A stretch of 64,000 nt of DNA from Chrysoperla carnea (GCF_905475395.1 NC_058340.1:63900181-63964180), one strand, 5' to 3'. Shown: positions 22,577 to 35,088, counted from the first letter of the stretch. Notes: a model not told the origin generated them from the letters alone. Program-made: numbers and translations.

Positions 22577-25500
22577 ATAATTTTAAAAACTGGTATTTTA
22601 AATTTAGATGTGCAACAAGATATATTTCATAAAATGATGATTTTCAACTGTAGATTAACAATCTTAAAGAATATGATGATTACCTTTGACTTTATCTGGA
22701 GAAAAGTGAAGTTTTTTTTAAACCGAAGTAATCTTTTAATATATGGACAGAGTATTTTACATCCTTGTACAAAATAAAGGATGTATTGTAGTCACAAACA
22801 AATTTAGTGTTGAGTTTTCAATAAAAAAAATCCCTTTCTCACCTACGCGAAGAAAGTTGAAATTGAAAGTAGATTATAAGTCTAATTTACGTGTAAAAGT
22901 AATGATAAATTTTAAAAAGCATTTATGTTGATTAAATTAGTCATTACTTAAAACTAAGTTTTTATTTTAGAAATTTTCCGCTTTTTAAATTTATAAGGAT
23001 TTCAATCTCTTTAAGTGGGCCTTCACCAAAAATCCGTGTGCAGGTAACAACAGACGTAAATGCAGCACTGTAGATGAGCAAAAATTCTAGCTAAAATTTA
23101 GTAAGACTATTTTTTACAAATTCATTACACTAGAAATAATTAATAAATAAATAATGTTAAAATTTATAACTTAATTTACTAAACTACTTACTTTAATTAA
23201 GTACTAAATGAGGTGAATTGAAGCAATTTACAATTCATAATAGCGTAAATAACAAAATTCATGTTAGTGTGATTTACAAAACATGTTATGAACATAAACG
23301 TTTACACTTCAAGTCATTTTTTGATGTATTAACATGATTCGGGGATAAGAAAATTATACTATTGCTTGAATTTTTTACCCATAACACATAAAAATTATGT
23401 ATATTTTATGGTCCTTAATTAAAACTACCCATAAACATTTTTATTCGAGAATAAATTTCAGCGACTATAATATAATATCTATGGCAGAAAAGGGCCAAAA
23501 ACCAACAGAACCCAATCCAGAATAACACAAATTAAGATCAGTTTTGGCCAATAAGAATGTTGACTGTATTTTATATATACACATAAGATATACTTAATCG
23601 GTGATCGTTGTGAAAGAATTGTCTGTTTTGTTTCAAGTTCTAATTTTCGGTTAGTCGTTATATGTAAATTTTGAATTTAATGTCAGTTCGTAATAACTAA
23701 CACAATAATTTTCTTAGTCAGAAAAATATTGATCTGATCCCTAAAAATTATACTCACCACGCTTTATTAAATTATATTTTTTTCGTATAGGTACAAACAA
23801 AAACAAATCGATTATAATTTTTATATTTTTAACAAAATTAATCATAAATCAATCAGTCAGTCTGGTAAATTTTATTTCTATTTTTAAAGTGTACGCATTT
23901 TAAGTATTTTTGAAATTTGAAATTATGTATATTGTATATTATGTCAAAATATTAAAATAATTTATTACTGGCAGTTTAATATTCTCGACGAACAATTTCT
24001 CTAAATTGCGATCAAGTCTGCCATATCATTTGGAAACAAAAGCAGCAAATAGTATCTCCAAAAAGCCGTAGATCCGATAGAAAAGTATAGATTTGCATTT
24101 TTATTTACAAATTTCATAATTGTAAAAAGTAACACGATAATATTGCTGAAATTATTTATTATTAAATTGAAAATATGCACAAAAATGCCCCAAAAGTGGC
24201 AGCTTGGCACGTAGACATCAATTCATGCTACAGTCTCTTGAATGAAGATCTATGACTTTTTTTCCACTGGAACCAGCAGGAAGTTTAATGCCGTAATTTC
24301 AAATTATTTTTTAACTTAAATGCTGGAACTGAAAAAATGATATTTCTTTTGGTGTAACAATTCGCAATTTTAAATAAATTTATAGTTGCAATGTTAATGC
24401 AGCAGAGAAGTGTTATATTGATCGGCGGTGATTTATACAGGACATCCTGTATATTATAAATTGGCATGCTGTGATATTTAAAATATGCTAAATATAGCCA
24501 AGAATTCCTAGATTTATCTGTATATTCGCAAACTATTATTCGTAAACAATTATTTCAATTATTAGTCGTTTTATTTTTTGGTTTCTGGGGTGTGGTATTA
24601 AGAGTTGTAAATAATTTGTATGTTTAAAGTTAATTATTATAATTTTTAATGGTTAATTTAATACGGCGTTAAATATCAAGGCTTCCAATCAATTTGTTTA
24701 CAAAGTGGTTGGTAAAAACGTTCTCAATCAAGAATTTTACATGAATTTGTGAATAAAAGCTATGGGTATCGCGATCCTTAATTCGATTACCTACAATCAA
24801 TTCTGTGACACTTGATTCTCATGATATCTAACCCACAGGAAAATAAAAATTTTAATTATAGTGACACCGATTCTTAATTTAGTCCAGTTTAAGTGGGTAC
24901 AGAGTGAACAAAAGTTAGACCTCATAAAATTTGAAATATATTATGTATTATACAAGCAGCGGTAAAACGAAATAGTTTACAAACCATCATGGCAGTCAAT
25001 TTTCCATTTCAAAGATAGGAATCAATTTCATCTCAGGCAATTATTAAGTCCTTTCATCTCAGTCGTATTAACGACAATATGATCCAAAAAGAATTTCGTA
25101 ACATTCGGTCAAGTTTTTTTATTTTATATTTTGTATAACTATTTATTATGCTGAGATGTTATTCGTGTCACAAGGGTCACACCAGACCCTACCTACGGCT
25201 TGTTCTATTTATAATGAATTTTCTATACAATTCCAGTAATTGAAAGAAATCCAGTAACTGGAACAACTCTGGGTTTTATTCCCGATTATATTTTTTATTT
25301 ATTTTACTTATATTCGAATGCAAAGTTATACCTACTCTAAAATTTATATTCTAGAATGGGGAATTATGTGGGTGACATTCTGTAATCCAATAATGTGCAA
25401 AAAAAAAGTTTAAATTCCCCAACCAATTTAGTAAATTATATACATTATAATAAACATTATTAAAACTCTACAATATCTTTTTTTTATTACATAATAATTT

Positions 25501-26542
25501 TCAAATTTAATATTCATATAATTTGTTATTTTTTTTTTTACAATTATAAATTAATAACAAATGGTTCACAGCAAGTAAGACAACTCTAATAAGGCATTAA
25601 AAACACATACGAGTATATTCAGTTTCAAAAAATATGCACTAATACGCGCTTATACCTAATTATTCTCAAATTTCTTCACACGCCATTTTTTGTATTGTAG
25701 ATTAGTGTGTTTGTTTTGAAACGGAGATACAAGCATGTAATAGTTTTATTATGTATGCCGATGTTAATATTTTTTTAGACTTTACTTCACTTGTCTATGG
25801 GAATGTGAATATAGCGGGTGCTTAACTATGTTTACGAAACACGTAAATTATTTATGGTAGAATATTCGAAAAACCACTTTTTTACGATTTTCCATGGATT
25901 TGCGTTGTGGAAAATGATATTTTTCGAGCTTGTCTGTTAATTTAACTTTGTTTCGAGTCGATTGATGAAAATCTCATCTTTCTAGCATGTATAAAACAGA
26001 AAATCGGTGTTTTTGACTGATTTTTAGCGCGCTCTCTTTTCTATTAACTATCCAGTACTTAAAATGCAATTAGGCCAACAATATTTGCGGGATGTTGTTG
26101 AGTAAGCTTTACACAATAAATAGAATTTTATACATATTAAAAATCAGATTTTTCCTTACACCTTTTGAAGGATGAAAATCGTAAATAGGTATAGCGCTTT
26201 TTTAAATTGAACGAATTTTTTACTCGAAAACTGGAGAGACAAAAAATTAATATTAAACAAACATTTTTTGTTAATTTTAACCCCAGTTATATGATAAAAT
26301 TTTTCCAAAGCGCTTCTGTCAATATTATTTATTTGTTTAAAAAAATTGGTTCAAACAATATTCTGCCAGGTTACCCACCGACAACCTGCACTTTTACGTT
26401 CAGTAGCATATTTTAAACGGAATTCTTCAAACATTTTCCATGCGAAAATTATTCATATTCATAATGGGTCTAATATAAATTGAGCAGTATACTTATTACT
26501 TTAATAATATTATATTAAAATATTGATTCATATCTGAATTCT
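22577..26542. other. AT-rich DNA, no gene recognised
   Basis: Several 60-70-codon readings (22743-22931, 24001-24467, 26207-26416) lack domains and splice context. TACAGGACATCCTGTA at 24436 is a near-perfect dyad and may be a transposon end. Confidence 0.45.
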
Positions 26543-26608
26543 ATAGTGGTGTAGTGTCTAGAATACCTGCTTCTCGTGCGAAATGTCGTCAGTTCGAATC
26601 CTCGCAAC
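26543..26608 (+). pseudogene. tRNA-like sequence, probable SINE head or tRNA pseudogene
   Basis: TAGTGGTGTAGTGTCTAGAA (box A side), an anticodon-like CTGCTTCTCGTGCG, and CAGTTCGAATCCTCGC (box B) are in tRNA spacing. The acceptor ends do not pair and the anticodon stem is poor, so it is not a working tRNA. It is followed by a T-rich run. Confidence 0.45.
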
Positions 26609-27137
26609 GTTATATAAATTTTTTTTTTAATTCTAATTTGTTATTACAACTTTTTAGTATAACAAAGTGTGTTTTCTTAGGTTTTAGACAACATTATAAT
26701 AATTATTTTAGAGACGGTCTGTATATAATATTATGATAGTGTTTTTATAAATAATGGCGCCATACAACTCATTTGCACATTCAACTAAGAAGAAAATATA
26801 CTTAAAAAACATTATATGTACATACAAAAAAAAAAAAACTATTTAATAATAATTTATAAAATATATCTATTTACTATGTAAAGTTAGAATATGATAAAAT
26901 AAGGAACTTGTTGCAGTTCTTCCGTTACAAAGTAGTCGATTGGCTATTTTGAATAAGACGGAAGGTTATTGACTTTTTGAGACGAAATAGACGAGACGAT
27001 AATAAGAATTTTGATTTTGATAAATATTCGAAAGACAGACGATAAGTATTCGAAAGCCAGGCATATGATAAGCGTCCAAATTTACTTCTGGTGTACATTT
27101 TTTAGTTTTCTTGAACATGCTTTTATTAGCTTGGCCT

Positions 27138-27413
27138 GTTAGGAATTAAGCATATAAGTGATAGCTAGCAAAACACTAACATCTTAGCTGAAAAGAAGGG
27201 TTTCAAAAAAAATTCCAGTAAGATCGGATCAAATTTGCCTGTGTTATCAAAAAATCTCTCTATCACATTAAAGTTTTATCCAATTTTGATAAACCAAGTA
27301 TGTACTCCTACTAAATTTGGGTCATATTTTTCAAATTTGTGATCAAAATTAACCTAGCTCTTACAGGTTTCAAGAATGATGGGTCCTGCTCCCGGAATTA
27401 AGCACATTAGCGC
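27138..27413 (+). repeat. Single, internally deleted unit of the 317-bp repeat family
   Basis: The unit runs from GGAATTAAGCATATAAGTGA to the next occurrence of GAATTAAGCACATTAG. It is about 40 bp shorter than a full unit because two segments are missing. One loss removes the centre, including TGACGTCA: ATCAAAAAA joins directly to a CTCTATCACAT-like block. The other removes most of the CCCAAAATTAGTGGG block. It is oriented like the 1.2-kb array. Confidence 0.8.
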
Positions 27414-27954
27414 TACTAAAAGATAAATAAATAAATTATAATTTAAAAAACGCGCTTTATTATAATAAAAAGTGTATAATAATTATAATTGTTATAAAAA
27501 AACTCAAATTTTGGGATGCTAGATATCTGACGAATCAACTAATTTAAAGAATAAATGTAGAGAGAATCCCACTATAATATATTTTCTGGCTCAATAAGAA
27601 CTAGACAAATTGGTGCGAAAATCTTTTGCGCTCTTCAGTGGCTAGTAAAAATGCTTTTATTATGTATTGAGGTATTTCAAGGTTGTACTTAGTATGTCTA
27701 GTTTAGCGAGAAATAAACAATACGCAGAGTATGTTATTGGCTAGAAAAGTATATTTTAATAAATAGCGCTAATTTATTCCTTCAGTACTTTTCGTGACTT
27801 GAACAAACAACAAATCACTATTCTTTGTTCCAAAATAAAAACCTTCCATACCGTAATGTGTACAGTTTAAAAAAATCTTGCTGTTAACAAACAACCAATG
27901 TCGTCTATATACAGAACTTTCAGAAAAATTTCCATAACAATTTAATAACTTTTA

Positions 27955-28215
27955 AAAAATCGAGAATATAATTTTGACCCAAAAAGTACAAAAATTAGGT
28001 GCATTTGATGACTGGTCGAATAGTTTTTGAAATACGGACTAAAAATGGTCCAAATATTGCGATATCTCAGAAACTCTGCATCCAATCATTAAATTAACCT
28101 GATTTTTATACTTTTTGGATCAAAATTACCCCGCCCACCGAGTTTCATTAAATTCCCAAACGAAATTTTTTTTGCGATTTTTCGATTTTTGATTTTTTCA
28201 AAGGCGTATCTAATA
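27955..28215 (-). repeat. Single partial unit of the ~300-bp palindromic repeat family
   Basis: It contains TTTTGACCCAAAAAGTACAA, ACTGGTCGAATAGTTTTTGA, CCAATCATTAAATTAACCTG and ACCGAGTTTCATTAAATTCC, which match the 17.2-kb units in reverse. It stops abruptly at TTTTTTCAAAGG, which is where the GGTACC centre would begin. Confidence 0.75.
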
Positions 28216-28649
28216 TATAGAGGTCAAAATTGAAAATTGCAATTGCATATGACCATTTATTATATAATCGAAGTGTATGTAATCAAATACCAACATACAT
28301 TATATAATTTGTATATATCCTGAGGAGTGTACTTGACGATAATCGTGCTCTTTTAACGTAAATCTTTTTACAATTCACGAGGTGCTGTATATTTTACAAC
28401 AAAAGTCTGAATCTGCTTTTACACTAGCATTGTTATGGACGCCACTTTGTCTTTTAAAGTCATTTCTAAGTACAGTTTCTGATGCAGACGCTAGAAAATA
28501 TTTCAATTTCTTATAGTTCGTTTTTTAATTTTTTGTCTTTTTTTTCATTTCCAATTACAGATAATTCGATATTCTTGAGCTTGATATTTAAATTATGGGA
28601 TGCTATTTTATTTAGAATTGAATAGATTCAAATTTTTCAACCAGCTAGT

Positions 28650-28888
28650 AGGCGAGCTTGCGGGCTCGAATTCAGGCAGCGAGAGTGTGAACAAAAAAGT
28701 TAATGGGGCGGTAAATTGATCACACTATCGTCGCTTGGAAAAACAAAGTAACCGACTCCACCCACATCGTAAAATAAATTGTATTCGCATTTAGTTTAAA
28801 AAATAAATTAAGATTAAAAATAATGATATGGGTGGTATTTTTTATGGACGTGCTCTGAGAATCGGAGGTTAAACCCCATTATTATAGA
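28650..28888 (+). mobile_element. tRNA-Leu-like SINE, 5'-truncated copy
   Basis: It begins at the box B region (GCGGGCTCGAATTCAGG) and continues CAGCGAGAGTGTGAAC, GATCACACTATCGTCGCTTG, AAGTAACCGACTCCACCCAC and ATAATGATATGGGTGG to CGGAGGTTAAACCCCATTAT. It is collinear with the full copy at 29694-30000 and diverged by several point changes and small indels. The A-box half is missing. Confidence 0.8.
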
Positions 28889-29693
28889 TTTAAAGTTTTT
28901 AAAGGATAGTAACTGAATTAGCCAAACTAGGGAACACCAAAAGTAAACTTCATCGCTGAATTAAAATAATTGAAATTAAGCATTCGTGAATCTCAGTAAA
29001 TGAAAGACTCTATTACTGGAAAACGATATTTGATTATTGGTACTGGAAAAAAAAGGGAATTTTCCGATCGGGAGTTAAAATGAATCGTTTTCCAACCTAA
29101 TTCTGTGAATTTATTTTTTTTTTAAATAATCATTTTCTGTGATTTTTAGCTCAAATGTAAACAAGCCACTAATTCTAGCGAAAGAACAATTTATTCAGAA
29201 AATTCAAAAGTAGTTAGTTTCCCGAGTTATATTTCAGAAACTGTTTAGTGTAAAATAAGCTTCAGTTCTTTTCGTATCGCGTAGATTTTATCAATACAAA
29301 ACTTTAATACAATTTATAACAAAATGAATTACAGGTATTTTTTTCATAAAATCTTTTTAATATATATTATTTCATTTTTATTTTTTATTTTTTTTAAATA
29401 TAAATTTGATGTTTATCAGTTAAATATCATCCAATTGAAAAAAGTACCATATATTTTATTAAATCGATACATTACAAGCAATAAATTTTAACAAAAGTTC
29501 CCAAAAATGAAATACAACTTTCTATACAAGGTGTTACAGATTGCTACAGAAGACAGAACACTATTCTACATCGAATTTTTATCCAAAAATTTCTTTTACA
29601 TTTTTTTTATATCATGTGTTGCAATTAATAAGAAACCTCACTTTTCATTATACTTTGTTATTTTAAAAATTTCTGGTATAATACAAGTCAAAT

Positions 29694-30000
29694 AAGAGCC
29701 TAAATGGCCGAGCAGTCTAAGGCGTTTGCCTTGGATTGTTTGTCTATTTAGACTTAAGTTGCGGGTTCGAATCCAGGCAGCGGCAGTGTGAACAATTTTT
29801 AATTAATTGGAGTGCAGAATTGATCACATTGTCGTCGCTTGGATAAGAACGAAGTAACCGACTCCACCCACATCAAAATGTAATTGTAAATATGTTTGTA
29901 ATTAAATAAATAAAAATTAACAAATAATGATATGGGTGGCCTCTGTTATAGGCGTATATGTCAGAGAAACGGAGGCTAACCTCATTTTTATTATTATTAT
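29694..30000 (+). mobile_element. Full-length tRNA-Leu-like SINE with perfect 12-bp target duplication
   Basis: The 307-bp insert starts AAGAGCCTAAATGGCCGAGC, with a class II (leucine-type) tRNA head: box A TGGCCGAGCAGTCTAAGGCG, a long variable-arm-like stretch, and box B GGGTTCGAATCC. The body follows with GATCACATTGTCGTCGCTTG and ACCGACTCCACCCACATC, ending CGGAGGCTAACCTC and a TTA-repeat tail. TACAAGTCAAAT at 29682-29693 is repeated exactly at 30001-30012. The clean duplication and intact boxes suggest a fairly recent insertion. Confidence 0.88.
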
Positions 30001-30012
30001 TACAAGTCAAAT

Positions 30013-32514
30013 TAATTTTTTTCTTTGTAATCAATGTTCCAGGCAATTGTATTTAAGAAGATTTACCTCCAAAGCTCTAAAATATAAAATATTTAGAAGA
30101 TTGAATGTAAATTTTTCCGTAAAAAATGAGTTCGTGAGAAAATAAAATGCTATGGATGATGAAATATATTAAATTTTTATTTTCTATAATTTATCGTATT
30201 TTAAGAATTTTATTTTGTCTCATATTATTGAAGAAATTTTAAAAATTACTAAGACAATTAACACAATTAGTCCAAGTCTCTAAAATAACTTTTTGAATAG
30301 AAATTCGATGTTACATAGCTGGTATTATTTTATCAATAATTATCTGGCTCATCCTGTATACACGTATACACGTAAAATTTGTTTTCAGAGATTCTGTGAT
30401 AGATTTCAGGTGTAAATCTTTTATTCAATTTATTGTTAATATATTTAATTAATATAACACTTATGAAATATATTTCGTGCGGAAATAAAAATACATTTTT
30501 TATTCAACAAATTGATCTCTATTTGGGTACTGAATACAGGGGTCCTGGGGTCGCGTTGCCGAACGCGCGATAAGGAACAAAGTTACAAAAGATATGCTTT
30601 TCTGGAAAGTTACTAAGCCGTCCCTCATTTCGTTATGTGACACCCGATATGACTTAAGTAAATTAAATGTTAACCAATCCTAGAATAAATAATTTAATAT
30701 TTTATTAAAGTGGAATAATAATAATTTGAAAACTTGTAAAACAAACTGCTTAGTGCCTGCCAACGATATTCTATTTAATTCACTCTACTTGAATTGTAAC
30801 GAGATAATTATACCCTTCTTGTATGTTCAACAGCCAATCATTAATATAACAAGTCGCGATCATAACCATTAGAGGCGACACCAATAACGTTCTGATTAAA
30901 TTATTAATAACATTTCCGTTATAGCTGTTCTAATATAATTAACATCAATATCGTACATATCTTTGGAAATTTAAGATTGAAAATACATAGACTTCAAGTC
31001 CATGCAAAAATTTTCGGTTGGAATAAGCCCATACTAAAATTTTCGGTTGGAAAAAAAGCTCCTATATGTAAAAGTAAGCTTAAGCACTAAGGCATCAGTT
31101 TTGCACGGAACAAGTGAGTACTGGTGAGAATGTGAATACCATACGGCGTTGCTGGAAACTAACTCTGCATGAGCATTCGAAGGAAATTACATACATGCCG
31201 TATAGAAATAAATCCCATAACTTCGGTATTGGAAGTTTAAAAAATATTTTTGATCCACCGTCAATTTACGAAGCCCTACGTGATTTACATCTGCACGGAA
31301 TTTATGCAATTCGCTTCGACGAGCAACGACGTACAAATTTACTGGTGGGAGACCAAGCGATGTGATATTCATAGTCACCTATACCGCGCAAAACTGACGC
31401 TATGGTGCTTAAAGTTACTTTTTTTTAAATATAGGAGCGTATTTTTCAACATGATTCCTGGTGGGTCATTTCACCCATCAATTTTTAAGACTGGGCTTGT
31501 AGTCTAATAATATTACAGTAAATTAGAGTAAAATTAATTTTCTAGAAGTTAGCTTGTGATATAAATATAAGAAAGTCATGTGCTGTCAAAATAAGTTCAA
31601 TTTTCAAGGCAAACTCAAACACTTTCTGCCAGAAATAGAATAATAATAATAATTATTATTTTTTTAATATTTAATAAAATGTTTCATATTATTTCCATAT
31701 GACTGATTTTTCATGAGCAATACTTTATTTGTAATTTTACATAAAATTTTAACATTAATTTGTTGTTGAAATCATAAGCTATTATGGTTATAAGCTTCCG
31801 AAGCAGTTATCACAGGTGCTACGACATGAATCAATGTAGCTTGTTAATCCGCTTGCCTCGGGAGTCCCCTTCTGGTCTTACCAGGTCCTACTTGGTCCTT
31901 GTTTGATTATAAAATTAAAAATATTATTATAAGTATGATTTTTTTTGAAAAGAAGCATTTGTCTTAAAAAAATAAAAATAATTTTTAGATCTATAAATAA
32001 AAATTATTTCGTCTTACAAAAATCTTATATAAAGCTTTTAACAGTGTATTTATTTTAATCTCCATCCAAAATTTTTCTTCTCTGAAATTACTTAAACACA
32101 CTCTAATTAAAGTCTTGAATCACACCCTTATTGAAGCATCACCACAAAAATATTTTTTAATCATCGAGAATATTAATCTATAAAAAAACATTATATATTC
32201 TTTTTAAATTATTTCTCATCTGTTGTGGTTCGTTTAGCTAACAATAATTAACTGATTTTGTTCCAAATATGGGTACATGATTTTGCAATAGACACTCCTA
32301 TTTTTTTTAGTCAGACTTTTATACTTTGCAAAAAAAAAATTAAAACATGGTGTTATGACCCAGTTGACGCGTTTATTTGCTATGCATGATACTATAATAA
32401 TAATAATAATAATACTTGTATTATTTTTTTTTAAGATAAAAATAATATTACTATACGAAATTGGTTATAATAGAGATTTTTTTGTGTGTCTCAAGATAAT
32501 ATGATTCAGCTTTT
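30013..32514. other. Mostly non-coding DNA, one odd ORF
   Basis: The 31.1-kb ORF is listed separately. The rest is AT-rich, with an (AAT)n tract at 32393-32415 and less AT-rich scraps at 30535-30580 and 31840-31910 that I could not assign. Confidence 0.4.
31114..31365 (+). other. Unrecognised 83-codon ORF in a less AT-rich patch
   Basis: The reading contains TIRRCWKLTLHEHSKEITYM, then GIGSLKNIFDPPSIYEALRD and FDEQRRTNLLVGDQAM. Base composition is less AT-rich than its surroundings, and the residue mix is protein-like. I do not recognise a domain, and no splice borders or start context support it. It is most likely a fragment of a transposon ORF. The direct pair AAAATTTTCGGTTGGA lies just upstream, at about 31008 and 31036. 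Confidence 0.22.
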
Positions 32515-32658
32515 ATGTTTTATACAGATTGTGAGTTTAATATTTATGAATTTCTAAAGGAATTATTACTGGATGTTGAATTTACCAAACACGAATTCAG
32601 ACAGGCACAATTGGCGCTGTTTCTCCGTCTAAAAAGTGAAAAGTTCAACGATGTTTAG
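32515..32658 (+). CDS. Candidate small ORF or terminal exon, function unknown
   Basis: From ATG at 32515 the reading is MFYTDCEFNIYEFLKELLLD, then VEFTKHEFRQAQLALFLRLK, then SEKFNDV and stop. It is 47 residues, mixed hydrophobic and charged, and helix-like. An acceptor-like TTTTATACAG ends at 32527, so it could instead be a last exon starting at 32528 in the same frame. No matching domain is recalled and no partner exon was identified upstream. The composition stands out from the surrounding low-complexity DNA. Chance or a transposon remnant remains possible. Confidence 0.3.
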   Translation: MFYTDCEFNIYEFLKELLLDVEFTKHEFRQAQLALFLRLKSEKFNDV

Positions 32659-33368
32659 TAATTAGCAAGCAGTAGTAATTTGCAGCGCGTAATCAGTATT
32701 ATAAATGTGAAAGGAACTCTGTTTGTCTGTCTGGCTGTTTTTATAGCTTTCGATTTTCGGAGAATCTTGAAAAAGGAAAAGGATACTTTTTTTTCGAAAA
32801 TAAAACTTGAAAGGAGTGAAATAGAGGATGTAAATTTGTATGGGGAATTAATTCTTTTTCAATAGGGTTGCCACCTCGCCAGATTTGATCGGGAAACTCC
32901 CGTTTAATCGACTCCCGATATCAACAGAAATTTTCAGAGTTCAGTAAAAAATATTTTTTTTATTCTTTGCTAAAATGATGGGGTGTTTTTGTATTTTACG
33001 CTTAATGAAGTAAAATTAACAGAAAACTTCAATAATTTTAAAGATATACATACGTCGCAAAAATAGAAAAAACAGCCTCAAAACTTTTTCTACATATGCT
33101 AGAAAGATGCGGTTTTTGGCTTTCAACCTGAAATTCTACGAAACTTATGGTAAAAATCAAAAACTTTAAAATTTTAACTGCAAATTTTTAAAAAAACCAT
33201 TTTCTAGAAAAAGTTTAAACTTATAATACATCATATATAAGCCGGAAGAAGGTGTCGATGTGGAATAGTTGGGAAATAGCACCGATTTTAATGAAACTTT
33301 TTGTACGGTGTTTATAGGACTTCAAGGAAAATTAAACCAACTTAACCTAGTCATAGAATAGCTTATTT

Positions 33369-33656
33369 GAGCTTAAAATTGTCATCTAGTAGGTATTTTT
33401 GGTCGCTGATAACGAAAGCGATCTCAGATGACGCCGCTACCAAAAATCTTGCCATTTTTTATCAAGAATTTCACTTTTTTGACACAAAAAAACACACAAA
33501 CGTATATTGATGTTTGAAAACGTATATGAATAATATTAATTTTTTAGTTACTAGTTAATGGTACGATTTTCGGAAGACGTGACAGAATCCGTATAAACCG
33601 ACATCGAATACGTATATAGCGGCCAAAAATACCTACTAGATGGCAATTTTTGGCCC
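33369..33656. repeat. Inverted repeat with 39-bp arms around ~210 bp
   Basis: AGCTTAAAATTGTCATCTAG, then TAGGTATTTTTGGTCGCT (33369-33407), is mirrored by AGCGGCCAAAAATACCTACT, then AGATGGCAATTTTTGGCCCA (33618-33656). Several mismatches are present. There is no ORF between the arms. It is probably the stem of an old foldback or MITE. Confidence 0.55.
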
Positions 33657-34382
33657 AAAAAAGCAATTGAAAAAAATGTTAGGCTTCATATGCCCCCGCT
33701 GAAACCCTGTGCCCCTTCATGGCTATAAGTTAAGTTAAGGCTGGTTAACTTTCTCAATGCATCCTGGCTTATTAACTCAAAAATATTAAAATGATCATTT
33801 TAACAATTCTCGGATCATTTTTCTCAGTCTATACCTCAGAGACTTCGCTCATACTTTCTACTCTCCGTAAGCAATATTTGTAGATGACTTTGTCTTCGAT
33901 AATAATTTCTTGAATTTTTTTTATCCGCGTGAATCAATTAAAACACCACACCCTATATGGATAAAAATAATAATCGTACTCATGGTATAAAAATATAATA
34001 ATTTTTGCACAACAATAGGGTATTAAAGCGTTAACTTTCACACTGTTATAAATTGTATAAGAGAGTAACGTGTCATGTCAGTTGAGTTGTTCTCGACTTC
34101 AGACAGTTTTTTTTAACGATAAGTGTATAAAATTGATTATATGATAATAAATTAAATTGTTGGTCATATGTAAGTATACATACTTATTACTCCCTGATGA
34201 ATATGCAAAAAAAATAACAAATTTTAATGATATAAAAAATATGATTTTTTTTTTAAATTAGAGCAAGCAAATCAAGCAAATTCGTCGTGTAATACAATTC
34301 TGTCCAAAACAACCTATAAAATATATATACAGAGTGTGTAGCTAAGTTGGCTACAAATGGAAAACTTTTTTATTATAAGGTT

Positions 34383-34933
34383 GATGGCTCCCACTCAAGA
34401 AAAGCTTGCGAGGATGCCATACCAAGAAGGTCTTAACAGATTAGGAGATAATCTGAAAAACCAACAATTAAAGGAATGGACCAGCTACGAGGGAGGGCGA
34501 GTCGCCAAAAGCTTGTTGGGTGAAGGAAACTCGCTCGGTAACAGAGCTGATATTAGAGTCATCGTAGAGTTACTCACAGGGCATGATAACCTGAACAAGT
34601 TCCAACATCAGATTGGAAAAAGACAGTCTCCCGCGTGTGACAGATGCGGAGAAAATTCAGAAGAAACATCGATCCACTTTCTCTGTTACTGCCCGGCGCT
34701 CATACAGCAGCGAAGGAAATGGTTTGGTCCGGCCATAGTCGAACCAGAAGAAATAAGGAAACTCAGCGCTAGGCAGATCCTGGGTTTCAGTACATCAGTT
34801 GGTCATAATAGCCACTGAAAAGCGTAGCGGGGATAGAGTACAAGGGTCTATTTGGCTAGGTGCTCTGAACCATTGCTTCGAGGCCCGATGCTCGAGCATG
34901 GCCCGCTAACCTCCATACACATACCCCATACCC
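34383..34933 (+). mobile_element. 5'-truncated non-LTR retrotransposon (LINE) 3' end
   Basis: The 551-bp insert is bounded by ATAAGGTT at 34375-34382 and again at 34934-34941, a target-site duplication. The paralogous mariner copy at 7.7 kb is uninterrupted at this place. The insert holds the end of a LINE ORF (34384-34818) and a 115-bp 3' UTR ending in CATACACATACCCCATACCC with no poly(A). Truncation at the 5' end is typical of target-primed reverse transcription. Confidence 0.82.
34384..34818 (+). pseudogene. C-terminal part of LINE ORF2 (end of RNase H region plus CCHC motif)
   Basis: The reading is open for about 145 codons. It contains KEWTSYEGGRVAKSLL, then VIVELLTGHDNLNKFQHQIG, then a CCHC zinc motif CDRCGENSEETSIHFLCYC (C-x2-C-x9-H-x4-C) followed by PAL, and it ends SVGHNSH. 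The LLTGH...LNKF....G....C..C....EE...H.LC.CPAL pattern is characteristic of the tail of ORF2 in jockey/I/R1-type LINEs that carry an RNase H domain. The reverse transcriptase and endonuclease are missing because the copy is 5'-truncated, so the fragment cannot move by itself. The upstream ATG at 34357 belongs to the host mariner relic, and a start there is accidental. It is intact to its natural stop. Confidence 0.8.
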
Positions 34934-35088
34934 ATAAGGTTTACGAAAAAAATTTATTCTTTATACAAAGCTCTGCTTTCAAAAATATTTACATTCAGCT
35001 ATTCACTTTTGAAATCGAATATATAGAGTATCCATAAATTGAGAAAGTTCGATAGAAATATTAATGGTCCTTTAGAAATGTTGACCAT

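Noticed and set aside
22317..22931. Cluster of three overlapping plus-strand ORFs at 22.3-22.9 kb
   Set aside because: Different frames, no common domain, and the first lies inside a MITE-like element; not a gene.
24285..24467. TACAGGACATCCTGTA dyad as an operator-like site
   Set aside because: No gene is next to it; it resembles a transposon end more than a regulatory site.
26543..26608. Functional tRNA gene
   Set aside because: Acceptor ends do not pair and the anticodon stem is poor; kept only as a tRNA-like relic.
34357..34383. ATG at 34357 as the start of the LINE-derived protein
   Set aside because: The first codons lie in the host mariner relic and its target duplication; the LINE insert begins at 34383. 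The start is accidental.
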